64,000 nt of DNA from contig NZ_JADEKP010000002.1 in NCBI RefSeq assembly GCF_015234215.1, forward strand, positions 62,001 through 126,000, read 5' to 3'. This DNA is from Clostridium chrysemydis (GTDB lineage: Bacteria; Bacillota; Clostridia; Clostridiales; Clostridiaceae). A program made the translations under genes and the position numbers. Position 1 is the stretch's first letter, and each line of letters starts with the position of its first letter. Positions 18,100-27,877 of this stretch are shown in pieces. A model generated the notes under the pieces. It saw only the letters and a list, made by a program, of their open reading frames with translations, did no database searches and was not told the DNA's origin.

Positions 18100-19338
18100 A
18101 TGTTTAATAAAAGAAATGAATATTTAATATCAGTAGCTACAAAAATTATTTTTGTTGGACTGTCATTCATAAATTCTATTTTAATAAATCGTTATTTAGG
18201 TCCAACATTAAAAGGAGAATATGCTTATATATTAAATATATCAAATATAGTAACAATAATAATTGGGTTTAACATTGCATCTTCATTGCCATATTTTATG
18301 AAGAAATATGGACAAGATGTTAAACAAAAAATTATAAATATAATATATTTCCAGGGGATTATATATTTCTTAGCTGGAATGGTAGCTATTTTCTGGTTAA
18401 ATAATAAAACACCAATATATGTAATAATTATAAGCATAATATTACAATTCGGTAATCAAATAGATTTTGTAAGCCTAGTATCAAATATAAATAATAGAAA
18501 CAAAATAGTTCTTATTACATCTGTAGTATACACGTTTATGCTATCAGTAAGTTTTTTTATGACTAATCATAATATAGAATTACTGATATGTATTTTAATG
18601 ATTTATAATATTCTTAAAACGATATTACTTGTTTTAAGCTATAAATTGATACCTAGAAGAGAAGGCAATAAAATTATTTCTTTAAGAAATGTGGTTAAAT
18701 TCAGCATTTTCCCTATGATTACGGCTCTACTTACTACGTTTAACTATAATATAGATATAATTTTATTAAAATCTTTTGTATCAGATAGTGAAATTGGAAT
18801 TTATAGTGTAGGGGTAACATTAGCTTCAATGTTATGGGTAATCCCAGATGCATTTAAGGAAGTATTATTTAGCAAAACTTCAAAAAGCGATCCAATAAAA
18901 CAAATAGTGATGAGTATTAAAATTAATGTATATATAAGTATTATTATTATTTTAGGGTTTGTTTGTTTAGGAAAGGGTTTTGTTTCATTATTTTATGGAG
19001 AAAGTTATGTGAGTTCATATGGAGTTTCTGCAATATTATTAGTTGGGACAATACCTATGATATTTTTCAAGATAATTAACACCCAATATTTAGCGATAGG
19101 TAAACAAAGATTTAGTTTCTATGTTCTTGCTAGCTCAGTAATAATGAATGTAATAATGAATTATATAACCATACCATTATATGGAATAAAAGGGGCGGCA
19201 TTATCTTCAGTTGTTTCATATTTACTATGCGGAATAATAATGATTTTTTCATTTAAGAATAAGTATAATTTAAAATTAGGTGATTTTATTATAATAAAGA
19301 GAGAAGAAATAGGTAACATAAAAAAGATGATAAAGTAA
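18100..19338 (+). CDS. wzx: Polysaccharide flippase Wzx, second copy
   Basis: About 412 residues with 12 or more membrane segments. The N-terminal block IFVGLSFINSILINRYLGP and the later FNYNIDIILLKSF match the MOP/Wzx family. It should flip the lipid-linked repeat of the capA-operon polysaccharide to the polymerase encoded just upstream. The start is uncertain. The frame can begin at TTG 18046 without a ribosome-binding site, while ATG 18100 has a weak GGGT site and a normal N terminus, so the latter is given. Confidence 0.8.
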   Translation: MFNKRNEYLISVATKIIFVGLSFINSILINRYLGPTLKGEYAYILNISNIVTIIIGFNIASSLPYFMKKYGQDVKQKIINIIYFQGIIYFLAGMVAIFWLNNKTPIYVIIISIILQFGNQIDFVSLVSNINNRNKIVLITSVVYTFMLSVSFFMTNHNIELLICILMIYNILKTILLVLSYKLIPRREGNKIISLRNVVKFSIFPMITALLTTFNYNIDIILLKSFVSDSEIGIYSVGVTLASMLWVIPDAFKEVLFSKTSKSDPIKQIVMSIKINVYISIIIILGFVCLGKGFVSLFYGESYVSSYGVSAILLVGTIPMIFFKIINTQYLAIGKQRFSFYVLASSVIMNVIMNYITIPLYGIKGAALSSVVSYLLCGIIMIFSFKNKYNLKLGDFIIIKREEIGNIKKMIK

Positions 19339-19357
19339 AATCGTAAAACCATAAAAT

Positions 19358-19378
19358 AAATAGATAGTATATCTATTT
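19358..19378. repeat. Short hairpin before UDP-glucose dehydrogenase
   Basis: A 9-bp perfect inverted repeat (AAATAGATA / TATCTATTT, 3-nt loop) lies in the 77-base gap between the flippase and ugd. It lacks a T run, so its role is unclear. Confidence 0.4.
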
Positions 19379-19415
19379 CAGGGATAATAATATAGAAAAA
19401 GGAAGGAAATATAGT

Positions 19416-20585
19416 ATGACTAAAATAGCAGTAGCAGGAACTGGATACGTTGGTTTATCTAATGCAATTTTATTAGCACAAAATAATGAAGTTATAGCAC
19501 TAGATATTATTCAAGAAAAGGTTGATATGATAAATGATAAAGTATCCCCGATAGTGGATAAGGAGATACAAGAGTATTTAAGCAAGAAAGAATTAAATTT
19601 AGTGGCAACAACAGATGCGTTTAAAGCTTTTAAAAATGCGGAGTTTGTTATAGTATCAACACCAACAAATTATGATCCAGACTTGAATTACTTTAATACA
19701 AGAACTGTTGAAGCAGTTATAGCAAATGTCTTATCTATAAATCCAGATGCGACTATGGTTATAAAATCAACAGTACCAGTTGGATACACTAAGAAAGTTA
19801 GAGAAATGTTTGATACAGATAATATAATTTTTTCACCTGAGTTTTTAAGAGAGGGAAGAGCTTTATATGATAACTTATATCCATCTAGAATAATAGTTGG
19901 TGAGCAGTCAGAAAGAGCAGAAAAATTTGCAAATGTTTTAAAAGAAGGGGCAATTAAAAAAGATATTCCAGTATTATTCACTAATAGTACTGAGGCTGAA
20001 GCAGTTAAACTTTTTTCTAACACTTACCTAGCATTAAGGGTAGCATATTTCAATGAATTAGACACATATGCTGAACTTAGAGGATTGGATACTAAGCAAA
20101 TAATAGAAGGAGTAGGACTTGATCCAAGAATAGGAACTCATTACAATAATCCTTCTTTCGGATATGGAGGATACTGTTTACCAAAAGATACAAAGCAACT
20201 TAGAGCAAATTATGATGACGTACCAAACAATATAATAAGTGCAATAGTTGATGCTAATAGGACACGTAAAGATCATATAGCAGATCAAATTATAAAGAAG
20301 GAGCCTAAAACTGTTGGTATTTATAGGTTAACAATGAAAACAGATTCAGATAATTTTAGAGCATCATCAATTCAAGGGATAATGAAAAGAGTAAAGTCAA
20401 AGGGAATAGAAGTTGTTGTTTATGAACCAAGTTTAAAGGAAGATAATTTCTTTAACTCAAAGGTTATTAAAGAGTTAGAAGAATTTAAAGAAGTTTGTGA
20501 TGTTATAGTATCAAATAGATTATCAAAAGATTTATTTGACGTAGAAGAAAAAGTTTATACTAGAGATTTATTTAATAGAGACTAG
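19416..20585 (+). CDS. ugd: UDP-glucose 6-dehydrogenase, short form
   Basis: A 389-residue dehydrogenase with the N-terminal NAD motif [10 protein letters not shown] and the active-site segment [14 protein letters not shown], in which Cys is the catalytic nucleophile. It oxidises UDP-glucose twice to UDP-glucuronate. AAGGAAG precedes the ATG. The next gene encodes a probable UDP-glucuronate 4-epimerase, so the pair would supply UDP-GlcA and UDP-GalA for block 2. It belongs to the shorter Ugd subgroup (about 390 residues) and differs from the 438-residue enzyme at 40556. Confidence 0.92.
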   Translation: MTKIAVAGTGYVGLSNAILLAQNNEVIALDIIQEKVDMINDKVSPIVDKEIQEYLSKKELNLVATTDAFKAFKNAEFVIVSTPTNYDPDLNYFNTRTVEAVIANVLSINPDATMVIKSTVPVGYTKKVREMFDTDNIIFSPEFLREGRALYDNLYPSRIIVGEQSERAEKFANVLKEGAIKKDIPVLFTNSTEAEAVKLFSNTYLALRVAYFNELDTYAELRGLDTKQIIEGVGLDPRIGTHYNNPSFGYGGYCLPKDTKQLRANYDDVPNNIISAIVDANRTRKDHIADQIIKKEPKTVGIYRLTMKTDSDNFRASSIQGIMKRVKSKGIEVVVYEPSLKEDNFFNSKVIKELEEFKEVCDVIVSNRLSKDLFDVEEKVYTRDLFNRD

Positions 20586-20602
20586 ATATAAGGAGTGAAA
20601 TT

Positions 20603-21580
20603 ATGAGAAATATATTAATTACAGGCGGAGCAGGATTCATAGGTTCTCACTTAAGTGAGAGATTATTAAAAGAGGGAAATAAAGTTTTTATTATTGATAA
20701 CTTTAACGATTATTATGACCCAAATATAAAAAGAAATAATGTAGAAGAAGTTAAAAAAACATGTTTAGAAAATAATATATCATCAGAAAACTATATAGTA
20801 TTTGAAGGTGATATTAGAGATAATAATTTTCTAAAAGAGGTATTTACTAATAAAATAGATTCAATAATGCATTTAGCTGCAATGGCTGGAGTAAGACCTT
20901 CGATAGAAGACCCTACGTTATATTATGATGTTAATATAACAGGTACTGTTAACATTTTAGAGAGATGTAGAGAAAATAATGTAAAACAGTTTGTTTATGC
21001 ATCAAGTTCATCAGTATACGGCAATAATGAGAAAGTCCCATTTGCTGAAGTTGATAGAGTAGACAATCCTATATCTCCATATGCAGCTACAAAAAAAAGT
21101 GGGGAGCTTTTGTGTCACACATATCATCATTTATTTGATATGAATATAGCTTGCTTAAGATTTTTTACAGTGTATGGGCCAAGACAAAGACCAGATTTGG
21201 CAATAAATAAATTTACAAGATTAATATTAGAAGATAAAGAAATACCATTTTATGGAGATGGTACTACTTCAAGAGATTATACTTATGTAGAAGATATAGT
21301 TGAAGGAATAGTTTCTAGTATTAATTATGTAAATAGAGATGAAAGCGTATTTGAAATATTTAATATAGGGGGAGATAAGACAGTTTCATTAACAGAAATG
21401 GTAGAAATAATTGAAGATGTGTTAGGAAAGAAAGCTAAGATAAACAGATTACCAATGCAACCAGGAGATGTAAATAGAACATGCGCTGATATTAGTTATT
21501 CAAAGAAAATGTTAGGATATAATCCTAAAACTACCTTTAAAGAAGGAATAAAAAAATTTATTGCCTGGAAACTTAAATAA
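20603..21580 (+). CDS. NAD-dependent epimerase, probable UDP-glucuronate 4-epimerase
   Basis: The 325-residue extended SDR shows ITGGAGFIGSHLSERLL, the NFNDYYDPNIKR loop characteristic of UDP-glucuronate epimerases, YASSSSVYG, the catalytic SPYAATKKSGE and FFTVYGPRQRPDLAI. It would interconvert UDP-GlcA and UDP-GalA. It follows ugd by 17 nt with an AAGGAG site, which makes UDP-galacturonate the likely product. A related UDP-sugar cannot be excluded. Confidence 0.87.
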   Translation: MRNILITGGAGFIGSHLSERLLKEGNKVFIIDNFNDYYDPNIKRNNVEEVKKTCLENNISSENYIVFEGDIRDNNFLKEVFTNKIDSIMHLAAMAGVRPSIEDPTLYYDVNITGTVNILERCRENNVKQFVYASSSSVYGNNEKVPFAEVDRVDNPISPYAATKKSGELLCHTYHHLFDMNIACLRFFTVYGPRQRPDLAINKFTRLILEDKEIPFYGDGTTSRDYTYVEDIVEGIVSSINYVNRDESVFEIFNIGGDKTVSLTEMVEIIEDVLGKKAKINRLPMQPGDVNRTCADISYSKKMLGYNPKTTFKEGIKKFIAWKLK

Positions 21581-21612
21581 AAGGTAATATTTTGGAGAGA
21601 CGGTGGTAAACT

Positions 21613-22554
21613 TTGAGAAATAACAGTAAACTTAAGATTATAATACTGATTACAATTGCAATAATAGCCTTGACAATAGGCGGAGGATTTTTCTATATAA
21701 ATTCTAAGCTTAATAAGGTTGAAAAGGTAGAAATAAACAAGGATAATCTATCCATAGATCAAAGTATAGAAAATGATAAAGAAAAGTCAAAAATAAAGAA
21801 TATTGCGTTGTTTGGGATAGATGCACCTCAAGGTAAAGTCGGAAGATCCGATTCTGTTATGGTACTTACTATTGATGAAAAAAATAAGAAATTAAAATTA
21901 ACTTCAATAATGAGGGATTCATATGTTAATATTCCAGGGCATGGAGATGATAAATTAACTCATGCGTACGCCTTTGGAGGCCCTGAGCTAGCTATTAAAA
22001 CTCTTAATGAAAATTATAAACTTAATATTAAAGATTTTATGGCAGTTAACTTTACGTCTATGCCAGAAATAATTGATAAATTAGGTGGAGTAGAGATAGA
22101 TATCACTAAAGAGGAAATATCTCATATTTCAGGAGTAACTCATCCGGGAAAACAAAACTTAAATGGCGAAGAGGCGCTTGCTTATTCTAGAATAAGGCAT
22201 GCCACTGGGGGAGATTATCAAAGAACTAACAGGCAAAGAACAGTATTAGATGCTATATTTAATAAGGTTAAAAATATAAGCATCACAGAAATACCAGGGT
22301 TTATAGATAGCTTCTTACCTTACGTAAAGACTAATATGTCAAGTTCTGAATTAATAGGACTTGCTACTGATGTAATTCCTTTAATGAGTAATGGATTAGA
22401 ATCAGCTAGATTCCCTTTAAACGGTTATTGTGAAGGAAAGATAATAAACAAGGTTTGGTATCTTGTCTTTGATAGAAAGACTACCTTAAAACAGATTCAA
22501 GATTATATTTATGAAAATAAAGCATTACCAGAACATAGTAATGATAATACTTAA
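21613..22554 (+). CDS. LytR-CpsA-Psr (LCP) family glycopolymer ligase, copy 1
   Basis: The 313-residue protein has a short cytosolic start, one membrane helix (residues 8-28) and an extracellular LCP domain. Conserved elements are LFGIDAPQGKVGRSDSVM, TSIMRDSYV and the Arg-rich YQRTNRQRTVLDAIF, which bind the polyprenyl pyrophosphate. LCP enzymes transfer finished glycopolymers from the lipid carrier to peptidoglycan. The start is TTG at 21613, 5 nt after GGTGGT. It is the last gene of the block 2 operon and faces two LCP paralogs on the other strand. Confidence 0.9.
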   Translation: MRNNSKLKIIILITIAIIALTIGGGFFYINSKLNKVEKVEINKDNLSIDQSIENDKEKSKIKNIALFGIDAPQGKVGRSDSVMVLTIDEKNKKLKLTSIMRDSYVNIPGHGDDKLTHAYAFGGPELAIKTLNENYKLNIKDFMAVNFTSMPEIIDKLGGVEIDITKEEISHISGVTHPGKQNLNGEEALAYSRIRHATGGDYQRTNRQRTVLDAIFNKVKNISITEIPGFIDSFLPYVKTNMSSSELIGLATDVIPLMSNGLESARFPLNGYCEGKIINKVWYLVFDRKTTLKQIQDYIYENKALPEHSNDNT

Positions 22555-22556
22555 AT

Positions 22557-22588
22557 AAAAAATGCATCTCCTTCGAGATGCATTTTTT
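22557..22588. terminator. Bidirectional terminator between convergent LCP genes
   Basis: A 14-bp perfect stem, AAAAAATGCATCTC / GAGATGCATTTTTT, with a CTTC tetraloop has T runs on both strands. It overlaps the stop codon of the minus-strand gene. Confidence 0.92.
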
Positions 22589-23592
22589 TAGTCTTCAAAT
22601 ATAAATTTGTGCATATTATTAGTTACAGCTTCTTTATTAATTACTTGATAGTAAACTCCTTTAATCATTTCGCCGTGCCCGTTTTCATCACTTGGGAACA
22701 TCTTTTGTTCCATAGTGCTAACGTTCATTCCTAATATGTCTGTTCCTATTCCTAAAAGCTCTGTAGAAGACATATTAGTATCTACTAAAGGAAGTAGTTC
22801 ACTTAAAAGTCCAGGAAGCTTAGTAGGCGATGTTTTTATAAGTTTTGAGAATAATGCTTCCAAAACGTTTCTTTGTCTTGAAGTTCTCATTTGATCTCCG
22901 CCGTCGTATCTAATTCTAGAATAAGCAGTAGCTTGAATTCCGTTTAGGTTTTGCATTCCAGTAGAAGTCACATGACTTGCACTAGTACCATTTATTTTAT
23001 TTAACTCGTCTATATAGAAGTTTATATATTTTAAATCTCCGTTAGTTATACTAATATCTACTCCACCAAGTTCGTTTATAATCTTTGGCATTGAACTAAA
23101 GTTAACAGTAACGAACTTATCTATATTTAGATCAAAGTTAGTATTTAAAGTATTTATAGCAAGTTCTGGTCCGCCGTAAGCGTAAGCGTGAGTAAGTTTA
23201 GTTTTGCCGTGACCTTTAACGTCTACGTAACTATCTCTCATAAGAGAAGAAAGCTTAAGTTTATTATGCTTTTTATCTATAGTTAAAATCATTACAGCAT
23301 CAGAACGACCAGGCTGCCCTTTAGGGGCATCTATTCCGAATAATGCTATGTTTGTAAAATCTTTAGTATCGTACTTTTGATCTAAATCAGAATTCATTCC
23401 TAAGTTTTCTTTATTTAAATCGACTTTATTAGTTTTACTTAAAAGGTAGAAAGCATATCCTCCACCTGCAACTATAATAGCTATAAGAGCTATTAAAACT
23501 CCTAATAAAACTTTTTTGGTAGTTGACATTTTTCTTTTAGGTTTCTTGTTTGCAGATCTTTTATTTGAAGTATCTACGTTAGAATCTCTCAT
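22588..23592 (-). CDS. LytR-CpsA-Psr family glycopolymer ligase, copy 2
   Basis: This 334-residue paralog has a longer, Lys- and Arg-rich cytosolic tail of about 27 residues, a membrane helix near 28-50 and an LCP domain. The domain shows LFGIDAPKGQPGRSDAVM, SSLMRDSYV and MRTSRQRNVLEALF. Compared with copies 1 and 3 it carries a short insertion between residues of the central region (YIDELNKINGTSASH). An AAGGAGG site precedes the ATG. It lies 155 nt downstream of copy 3 on the same strand, with a hairpin between them. Confidence 0.9.
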   Translation of the reverse strand: MRDSNVDTSNKRSANKKPKRKMSTTKKVLLGVLIALIAIIVAGGGYAFYLLSKTNKVDLNKENLGMNSDLDQKYDTKDFTNIALFGIDAPKGQPGRSDAVMILTIDKKHNKLKLSSLMRDSYVDVKGHGKTKLTHAYAYGGPELAINTLNTNFDLNIDKFVTVNFSSMPKIINELGGVDISITNGDLKYINFYIDELNKINGTSASHVTSTGMQNLNGIQATAYSRIRYDGGDQMRTSRQRNVLEALFSKLIKTSPTKLPGLLSELLPLVDTNMSSTELLGIGTDILGMNVSTMEQKMFPSDENGHGEMIKGVYYQVINKEAVTNNMHKFIFED

Positions 23593-23703
23593 AATTTGTC
23601 CTCCTTAAAATTATTCCAAACTATATTTTAACACTTGAAAAGGATTAATATATTTCTAAAAAATTAAATCCTTTAATATTTTAACAGTTTTTATAATAGA
23701 ATT

Positions 23704-23743
23704 TGTTTCTAAAATGAAAACAATAGATTTCATTTTAGAAACA
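23704..23743 (-). terminator. Hairpin terminator after LCP copy 3
   Basis: A 16-bp perfect inverted repeat (arms 23704-23719 and 23728-23743, 8-nt loop) lies immediately beyond the stop of the minus-strand LCP gene. The minus-strand sequence beyond it is AT-rich but has no long T run, so termination efficiency is uncertain. Confidence 0.6.
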
Positions 23744-23747
23744 GAAT

Positions 23748-24656
23748 TTATTCGTATATAAATTCGTGAATCTCTTTAGTTTCTTCTTTTATATTAAAAG
23801 TTTGATAAGAAACTCCTTTAATCATTTCACCTTTTCTATGAGTATCACAAGGGAACATTTTTTCATTTATCTTTTTAGGTTTCATACTTAATACATCTGT
23901 TCCAAAAGACATAAATTCAGTAGGTGAAATGTTTGTATCTACTAAAGGAAGCATAGTATCTAAAAGGCTAGGGATTTTAGTAGGTGAAGTTGATACAAGT
24001 TTACCAAAAACATCTTCTAAAACGTTACGTTGCCTTTGTGTTCTCATTTGATCTCCCCCGTCATAACGGATTCTAGAATAAGCTAAAGCTTCAGCACCGT
24101 TTAGAGTCTGAGTTCCTGAGTGAGTAACTCCAGGGATATATTTAATCTCAGCTTCAGTTATATTAACTGTTATACCTCCTAGTGCATCTATAATCTTTGG
24201 AAGAGTAGTAAAGTTAACTGTAATAAATCTACTTATATTTAAATCAAAGTTTTGATTTAAAGTATTCATAGCAAGTTCAGCTCCTCCGAAAGCATAAGCG
24301 TGAGTTATCTTGTCTTTTCCGTAACCTTCGATATTAACGTAAGAATCTCTCATAATAGAAGAAAGCTTAAGCTTTTTGTGAGTTTCATCTATTGAAAGAA
24401 TCATTATAGCATCAGATCTTCCGCGAACCCCTTCAGGTGCATCTATTCCAAACAGTGCTATGTTTGTAACTTCTGCATTAGCATTTTTATCTAAAGAAGT
24501 GTTGATACTTAATTTACTTTCGTCTATTTCGATTTTGTTTGGCTTACTTAAAAGGTAATAAAGGTAAGAAAAGCCAGAAATTAATACTAGAAGTATAACA
24601 CTTACTACTATGATAATAATTTTTTTCTTATTTAAATTTTTTATTTTATTCACCAT
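23748..24656 (-). CDS. LytR-CpsA-Psr family glycopolymer ligase, copy 3
   Basis: The 302-residue LCP protein has an N-terminal membrane helix after a short Lys-rich segment. It carries LFGIDAPEGVRGRSDAIM, SSIMRDSYVNI and QMRTQRQRNVLEDVF. A longer reading begins at 24680, but the GGAGG there is the ribosome-binding site for the ATG at 24656. It would attach a capsule or teichoic polymer to the wall outside the cell. With copies 1 and 2 it forms a paralog group between the two capsule operons. Confidence 0.9.
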   Translation of the reverse strand: MVNKIKNLNKKKIIIIVVSVILLVLISGFSYLYYLLSKPNKIEIDESKLSINTSLDKNANAEVTNIALFGIDAPEGVRGRSDAIMILSIDETHKKLKLSSIMRDSYVNIEGYGKDKITHAYAFGGAELAMNTLNQNFDLNISRFITVNFTTLPKIIDALGGITVNITEAEIKYIPGVTHSGTQTLNGAEALAYSRIRYDGGDQMRTQRQRNVLEDVFGKLVSTSPTKIPSLLDTMLPLVDTNISPTEFMSFGTDVLSMKPKKINEKMFPCDTHRKGEMIKGVSYQTFNIKEETKEIHEFIYE

Positions 24657-24694
24657 AATTCCTCCATAAAAATCAATCACTTCTATTTTATAAC

Positions 24695-24703
24695 ATTATA
24701 ACA
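24695..24703 (-). promoter_or_regulatory. Candidate extended -10 for LCP copy 3
   Basis: The minus strand reads TGTTATAAT, an extended -10 element, about 40 bases ahead of the ATG. No good -35 is seen, which is tolerable for an extended -10 promoter. Confidence 0.45.
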
Positions 24704-24797
24704 ATAAAAACTATAAGAACTTCTTATTATTAGGTGAATAATAAATTGGACTAGCTTTGCATAGAAATAGATGTAAATAATGAGAGGTGGGGAGATT

Positions 24798-25823
24798 ATG
24801 AAAATTTTAGTCACAGGTGGACTTGGATATATAGGGAGTCATACTGTTGTAGAATTGATGAAAAACAAGAATAATGAGGTTATTATAATTGATAATTTAA
24901 GCAATAGCAATATTGCTATATTAGATAGGCTAGAAAGGATAACTTTTAAGAAAATTAAATTTTATAATATTGATATAAAGGATGAAATGAAATTAAATGA
25001 AGTATTTACAGAAAATAAAATAGAATTAGTTATTCACTTTGCTGCATATAAATCAGTAGGGGAATCGGTAAAAGAACCATTAAAATACTATGATAATAAT
25101 ATAGGAGGAACGGTAACATTATTAAATATAATGAAAAGAAATAATGTAAAAAATTTTATATTTAGTTCATCAGCTACGGTATATGGGGAACAGGAAATAA
25201 TGCCTATAGAGGAGGGATTTAAATTAAAGGAACCTAAAAATCCTTATGGTAAAACAAAAGTTATTACAGAAAAAATATTAAGTGATTTAGCAAAATCTGA
25301 TGATGCTTGGAAAATTGCAATTTTAAGGTATTTTAATCCAGTTGGAGCTCATGAAAGTGGATTAATTGGGGAATTACCAAATGGTATTCCAAATAATCTA
25401 ATGCCATATCTCTCAAAAGTAGCAGCGGGAGAATTAAAAGAATTGAATGTTTTTGGAAATAATTATGAGACAAAGGATGGTACGGGAGTTAGGGATTATA
25501 TACATGTTGTTGATCTAGCAAAGGGACATGCTATCATAATCGATAATATATATAAATTCAATAAACTAAAAGTTTATAATTTAGGGACTGGAAATGGATA
25601 TAGTGTTATAGAGGTAATAAAAGAGTTCGAAAAAATTTCAGGAAAGAAAATAAACTATAAAATAGTAGAGAAACGAAAAGGTGATGTAGGTGTATCCTAT
25701 GCTTCTCCTAAAAAAATTAATGAAGAATTAGGGTGGGTTGCAAAAAAAGGATTAAAGGATATGTGTAAAGATTTTTGGAATTGGCAAAATAATGGATTGA
25801 AAGAAATAATCAATGAATTTTAA
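24798..25823 (+). CDS. galE: UDP-glucose 4-epimerase
   Basis: The 341-residue enzyme shows VTGGLGYIGSHTVVELM at the N terminus, IIDNLSNSN, the FSSSATVYGE serine region and the NPYGKTKVITE catalytic motif. It interconverts UDP-glucose and UDP-galactose for polysaccharide synthesis. The frame begins at 24780, but GAGGTGGGGAG overlaps that part and ATG 24798 is correctly spaced. It stands alone between the minus-strand LCP pair and the block 3 promoter, with its own terminator. A decayed galE start remains at 6735. Confidence 0.94.
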   Translation: MKILVTGGLGYIGSHTVVELMKNKNNEVIIIDNLSNSNIAILDRLERITFKKIKFYNIDIKDEMKLNEVFTENKIELVIHFAAYKSVGESVKEPLKYYDNNIGGTVTLLNIMKRNNVKNFIFSSSATVYGEQEIMPIEEGFKLKEPKNPYGKTKVITEKILSDLAKSDDAWKIAILRYFNPVGAHESGLIGELPNGIPNNLMPYLSKVAAGELKELNVFGNNYETKDGTGVRDYIHVVDLAKGHAIIIDNIYKFNKLKVYNLGTGNGYSVIEVIKEFEKISGKKINYKIVEKRKGDVGVSYASPKKINEELGWVAKKGLKDMCKDFWNWQNNGLKEIINEF

Positions 25824-25850
25824 AAGAACTAATTTTTAGTTCTTTTTTAT
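25823..25850 (+). terminator. Rho-independent terminator after galE
   Basis: An 11-bp stem, AAAAGAACTAA / TTAGTTCTTTT, with a 3-nt loop is followed by further T residues. It begins on the galE stop codon. Confidence 0.88.
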
Positions 25851-25923
25851 TTTAGATTTACAGAAGTAAAGTTTAAGAACTTCACTAAAAAAATAATAAA
25901 AAAGATAAAAAAATTATAATAAT

Positions 25924-25951
25924 TTGACTAAGAAGTAAATATACCTATAAT
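25924..25951 (+). promoter_or_regulatory. Promoter of the second capsule operon
   Basis: TTGACT (25924-25929) and TATAAT (25946-25951) are separated by 16 bases, a near-consensus vegetative sigma-A promoter. The expected start lies near 25958, giving a leader of about 40 bases before the first gene. Confidence 0.8.
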
Positions 25952-25996
25952 TGTAACCAATTTTAAATAGGAAATAATAAAAAGGGGGTGGGTATT

Positions 25997-27868
25997 TTGA
26001 ATAGTTTAAGAAAGTATAGAGTTCCTATTTTGATTTTTAGTGACTTTTTATTTATAAATTTATCTTTTTTATTTAGTTTTATAATACGGTTTGATTTGAA
26101 TTTCCCAAAGGGATTATTTAAAGAGAGCATCTATATGATGATTTTTATAAACTTTATTTATATTAGTCTTTTTTACTTTTTTAAGATGTATAAAACACTT
26201 TGGACAAATGCGAGTATAGATGAAGTTATGCGAGGTTTATCCTCTTCCTTAGCTGCTTGTTTAATTTCAATAGGAACTAATTACTTATTTAAAGAACCTA
26301 TTCCTATGATAATTGTTTTGGTAAGTGTTGTATTTATATGTTTTACGTGTATTGGGTTTAGGCTTTCATATAGGGTCTTTAGAAGAATTGCTATGAGGAA
26401 TAGCTATAGAAAGTGTGAATCTAAAAAAAGAATATTGATAATAGGAGCAGGTTCTTGTGGAAGAATTGTTATTGATGAAATGATTAAAAACAACCAGATG
26501 GATATGAAGCCTATCTGTATTGTAGATGATGATAAAAATAAAATAGGAAAATTTTTTATGGGGATAAAAGTTGTAGGAAGTACAAAGGAAATAACAAAAG
26601 TAGTTGAGGAGTTCAACATAGAAACTGTAATTATTGCTATATCAAAAATATCTTCAAGCTCTAAAAAGAGAATTATTGAAGAATGTCAAAAAACTAAAGC
26701 AAAAATAAAGATAATTCCTGGGGTTTATGAAATTATGGATGGAAAGATTTCAATTAGTAAGATACGAGATGTAGATCTTAAGGATTTACTTGGAAGAGAT
26801 GAAGTTAAATTAGATAAAGAATATATTTCAAGTTACTTAAAGGATAAGGTTGTATTAGTAACTGGAGGTGGAGGTTCTATAGGTTCTGAACTTTGCAGGC
26901 AAATAGCAGAGTTTAGTCCGAAAAAGTTACTTATATTAGATATATACGAGAATAATGCTTACGATATACAAAATGAGCTTTCTTATAAATTTAAGGACTT
27001 AGAACTTAAAACCATTATAGCTTCTGTAAGAGATAAAAGTAGAATTAGAGATGTTTTTAGAGAGCACAGACCAGATGTAATATTTCATGCGGCAGCTCAT
27101 AAGCACGTTCCTTTAATGGAAGATAACTTTAGTGAAGCTATAAAAAATAATGTGGTAGGGACATTAAACGTAGCAGAGATAGCAGGTGAGTTTAATGCTA
27201 AAAAATTTGTACTTATTTCAACTGATAAAGCAGTGAACCCAACTAATATAATGGGAGCTTCTAAGAGGGTATGCGAAATGATAATTCAATCTATAAATAA
27301 AAAAAGCAGTACTGATTTTGTAGCGGTAAGGTTTGGAAATGTTCTTGGGAGTAATGGCTCCGTTATACCTTTATTTAAAAGACAAATAAAAAATGGAGGA
27401 CCAGTAACTATTACTCACAAGGATATAATAAGGTATTTTATGTTAATACCTGAAGCTGCACAATTAGTATTACAGGCTGGTGCTTTTGCAAAGGGTGGTG
27501 AAATTTTCGTTTTAGATATGGGAGAGCCTGTCAAGATATACGATTTAGCTAAAAAACTTATTAAATTTTCAGGTTTTGAACCAGAAAAAGATATAAAAAT
27601 AGAAATAACAGGGCTTAGACCAGGAGAAAAATTATATGAGGAACTATTAATGGATAGTTCTCTTAATAAAACTAAAAATGAAAAGATATTTATAGAAACT
27701 ACAGAAAACTATGATTACAAAATATTAAAAAATCAAATTATAGAGTTGTTAAATATAGCTATTAGTAATGATAAAGAGTTATTAAAGAAAAAATTAAAAG
27801 AAATAGTAAAAACATTTAAGGATCCTAAAGACGTTAATGAAAAGGGGAAATTTAAAAAGATTTCATAA
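25997..27868 (+). CDS. pglF: PglF/FlaA1-type UDP-GlcNAc 4,6-dehydratase, second copy
   Basis: The 623-residue long-form dehydratase has four N-terminal membrane helices, a first Rossmann domain (GAGSCGRIV) and a catalytic SDR domain with GGGGSIGSELCRQI. The active site reads NIMGASKRVCE, with Met replacing Tyr. It is closely similar to CapD (9311-11185) along its whole length. A GTG at 25988 lies within the AAAGGGGGTGG site. TTG 25997 is better spaced and aligns with the start of CapD. Because an aminotransferase and an acetyltransferase follow, its keto-sugar product is probably channelled to UDP-diNAc-bacillosamine. Confidence 0.9.
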   Translation: MNSLRKYRVPILIFSDFLFINLSFLFSFIIRFDLNFPKGLFKESIYMMIFINFIYISLFYFFKMYKTLWTNASIDEVMRGLSSSLAACLISIGTNYLFKEPIPMIIVLVSVVFICFTCIGFRLSYRVFRRIAMRNSYRKCESKKRILIIGAGSCGRIVIDEMIKNNQMDMKPICIVDDDKNKIGKFFMGIKVVGSTKEITKVVEEFNIETVIIAISKISSSSKKRIIEECQKTKAKIKIIPGVYEIMDGKISISKIRDVDLKDLLGRDEVKLDKEYISSYLKDKVVLVTGGGGSIGSELCRQIAEFSPKKLLILDIYENNAYDIQNELSYKFKDLELKTIIASVRDKSRIRDVFREHRPDVIFHAAAHKHVPLMEDNFSEAIKNNVVGTLNVAEIAGEFNAKKFVLISTDKAVNPTNIMGASKRVCEMIIQSINKKSSTDFVAVRFGNVLGSNGSVIPLFKRQIKNGGPVTITHKDIIRYFMLIPEAAQLVLQAGAFAKGGEIFVLDMGEPVKIYDLAKKLIKFSGFEPEKDIKIEITGLRPGEKLYEELLMDSSLNKTKNEKIFIETTENYDYKILKNQIIELLNIAISNDKELLKKKLKEIVKTFKDPKDVNEKGKFKKIS

Positions 27869-27877
27869 GGGGGAAAT

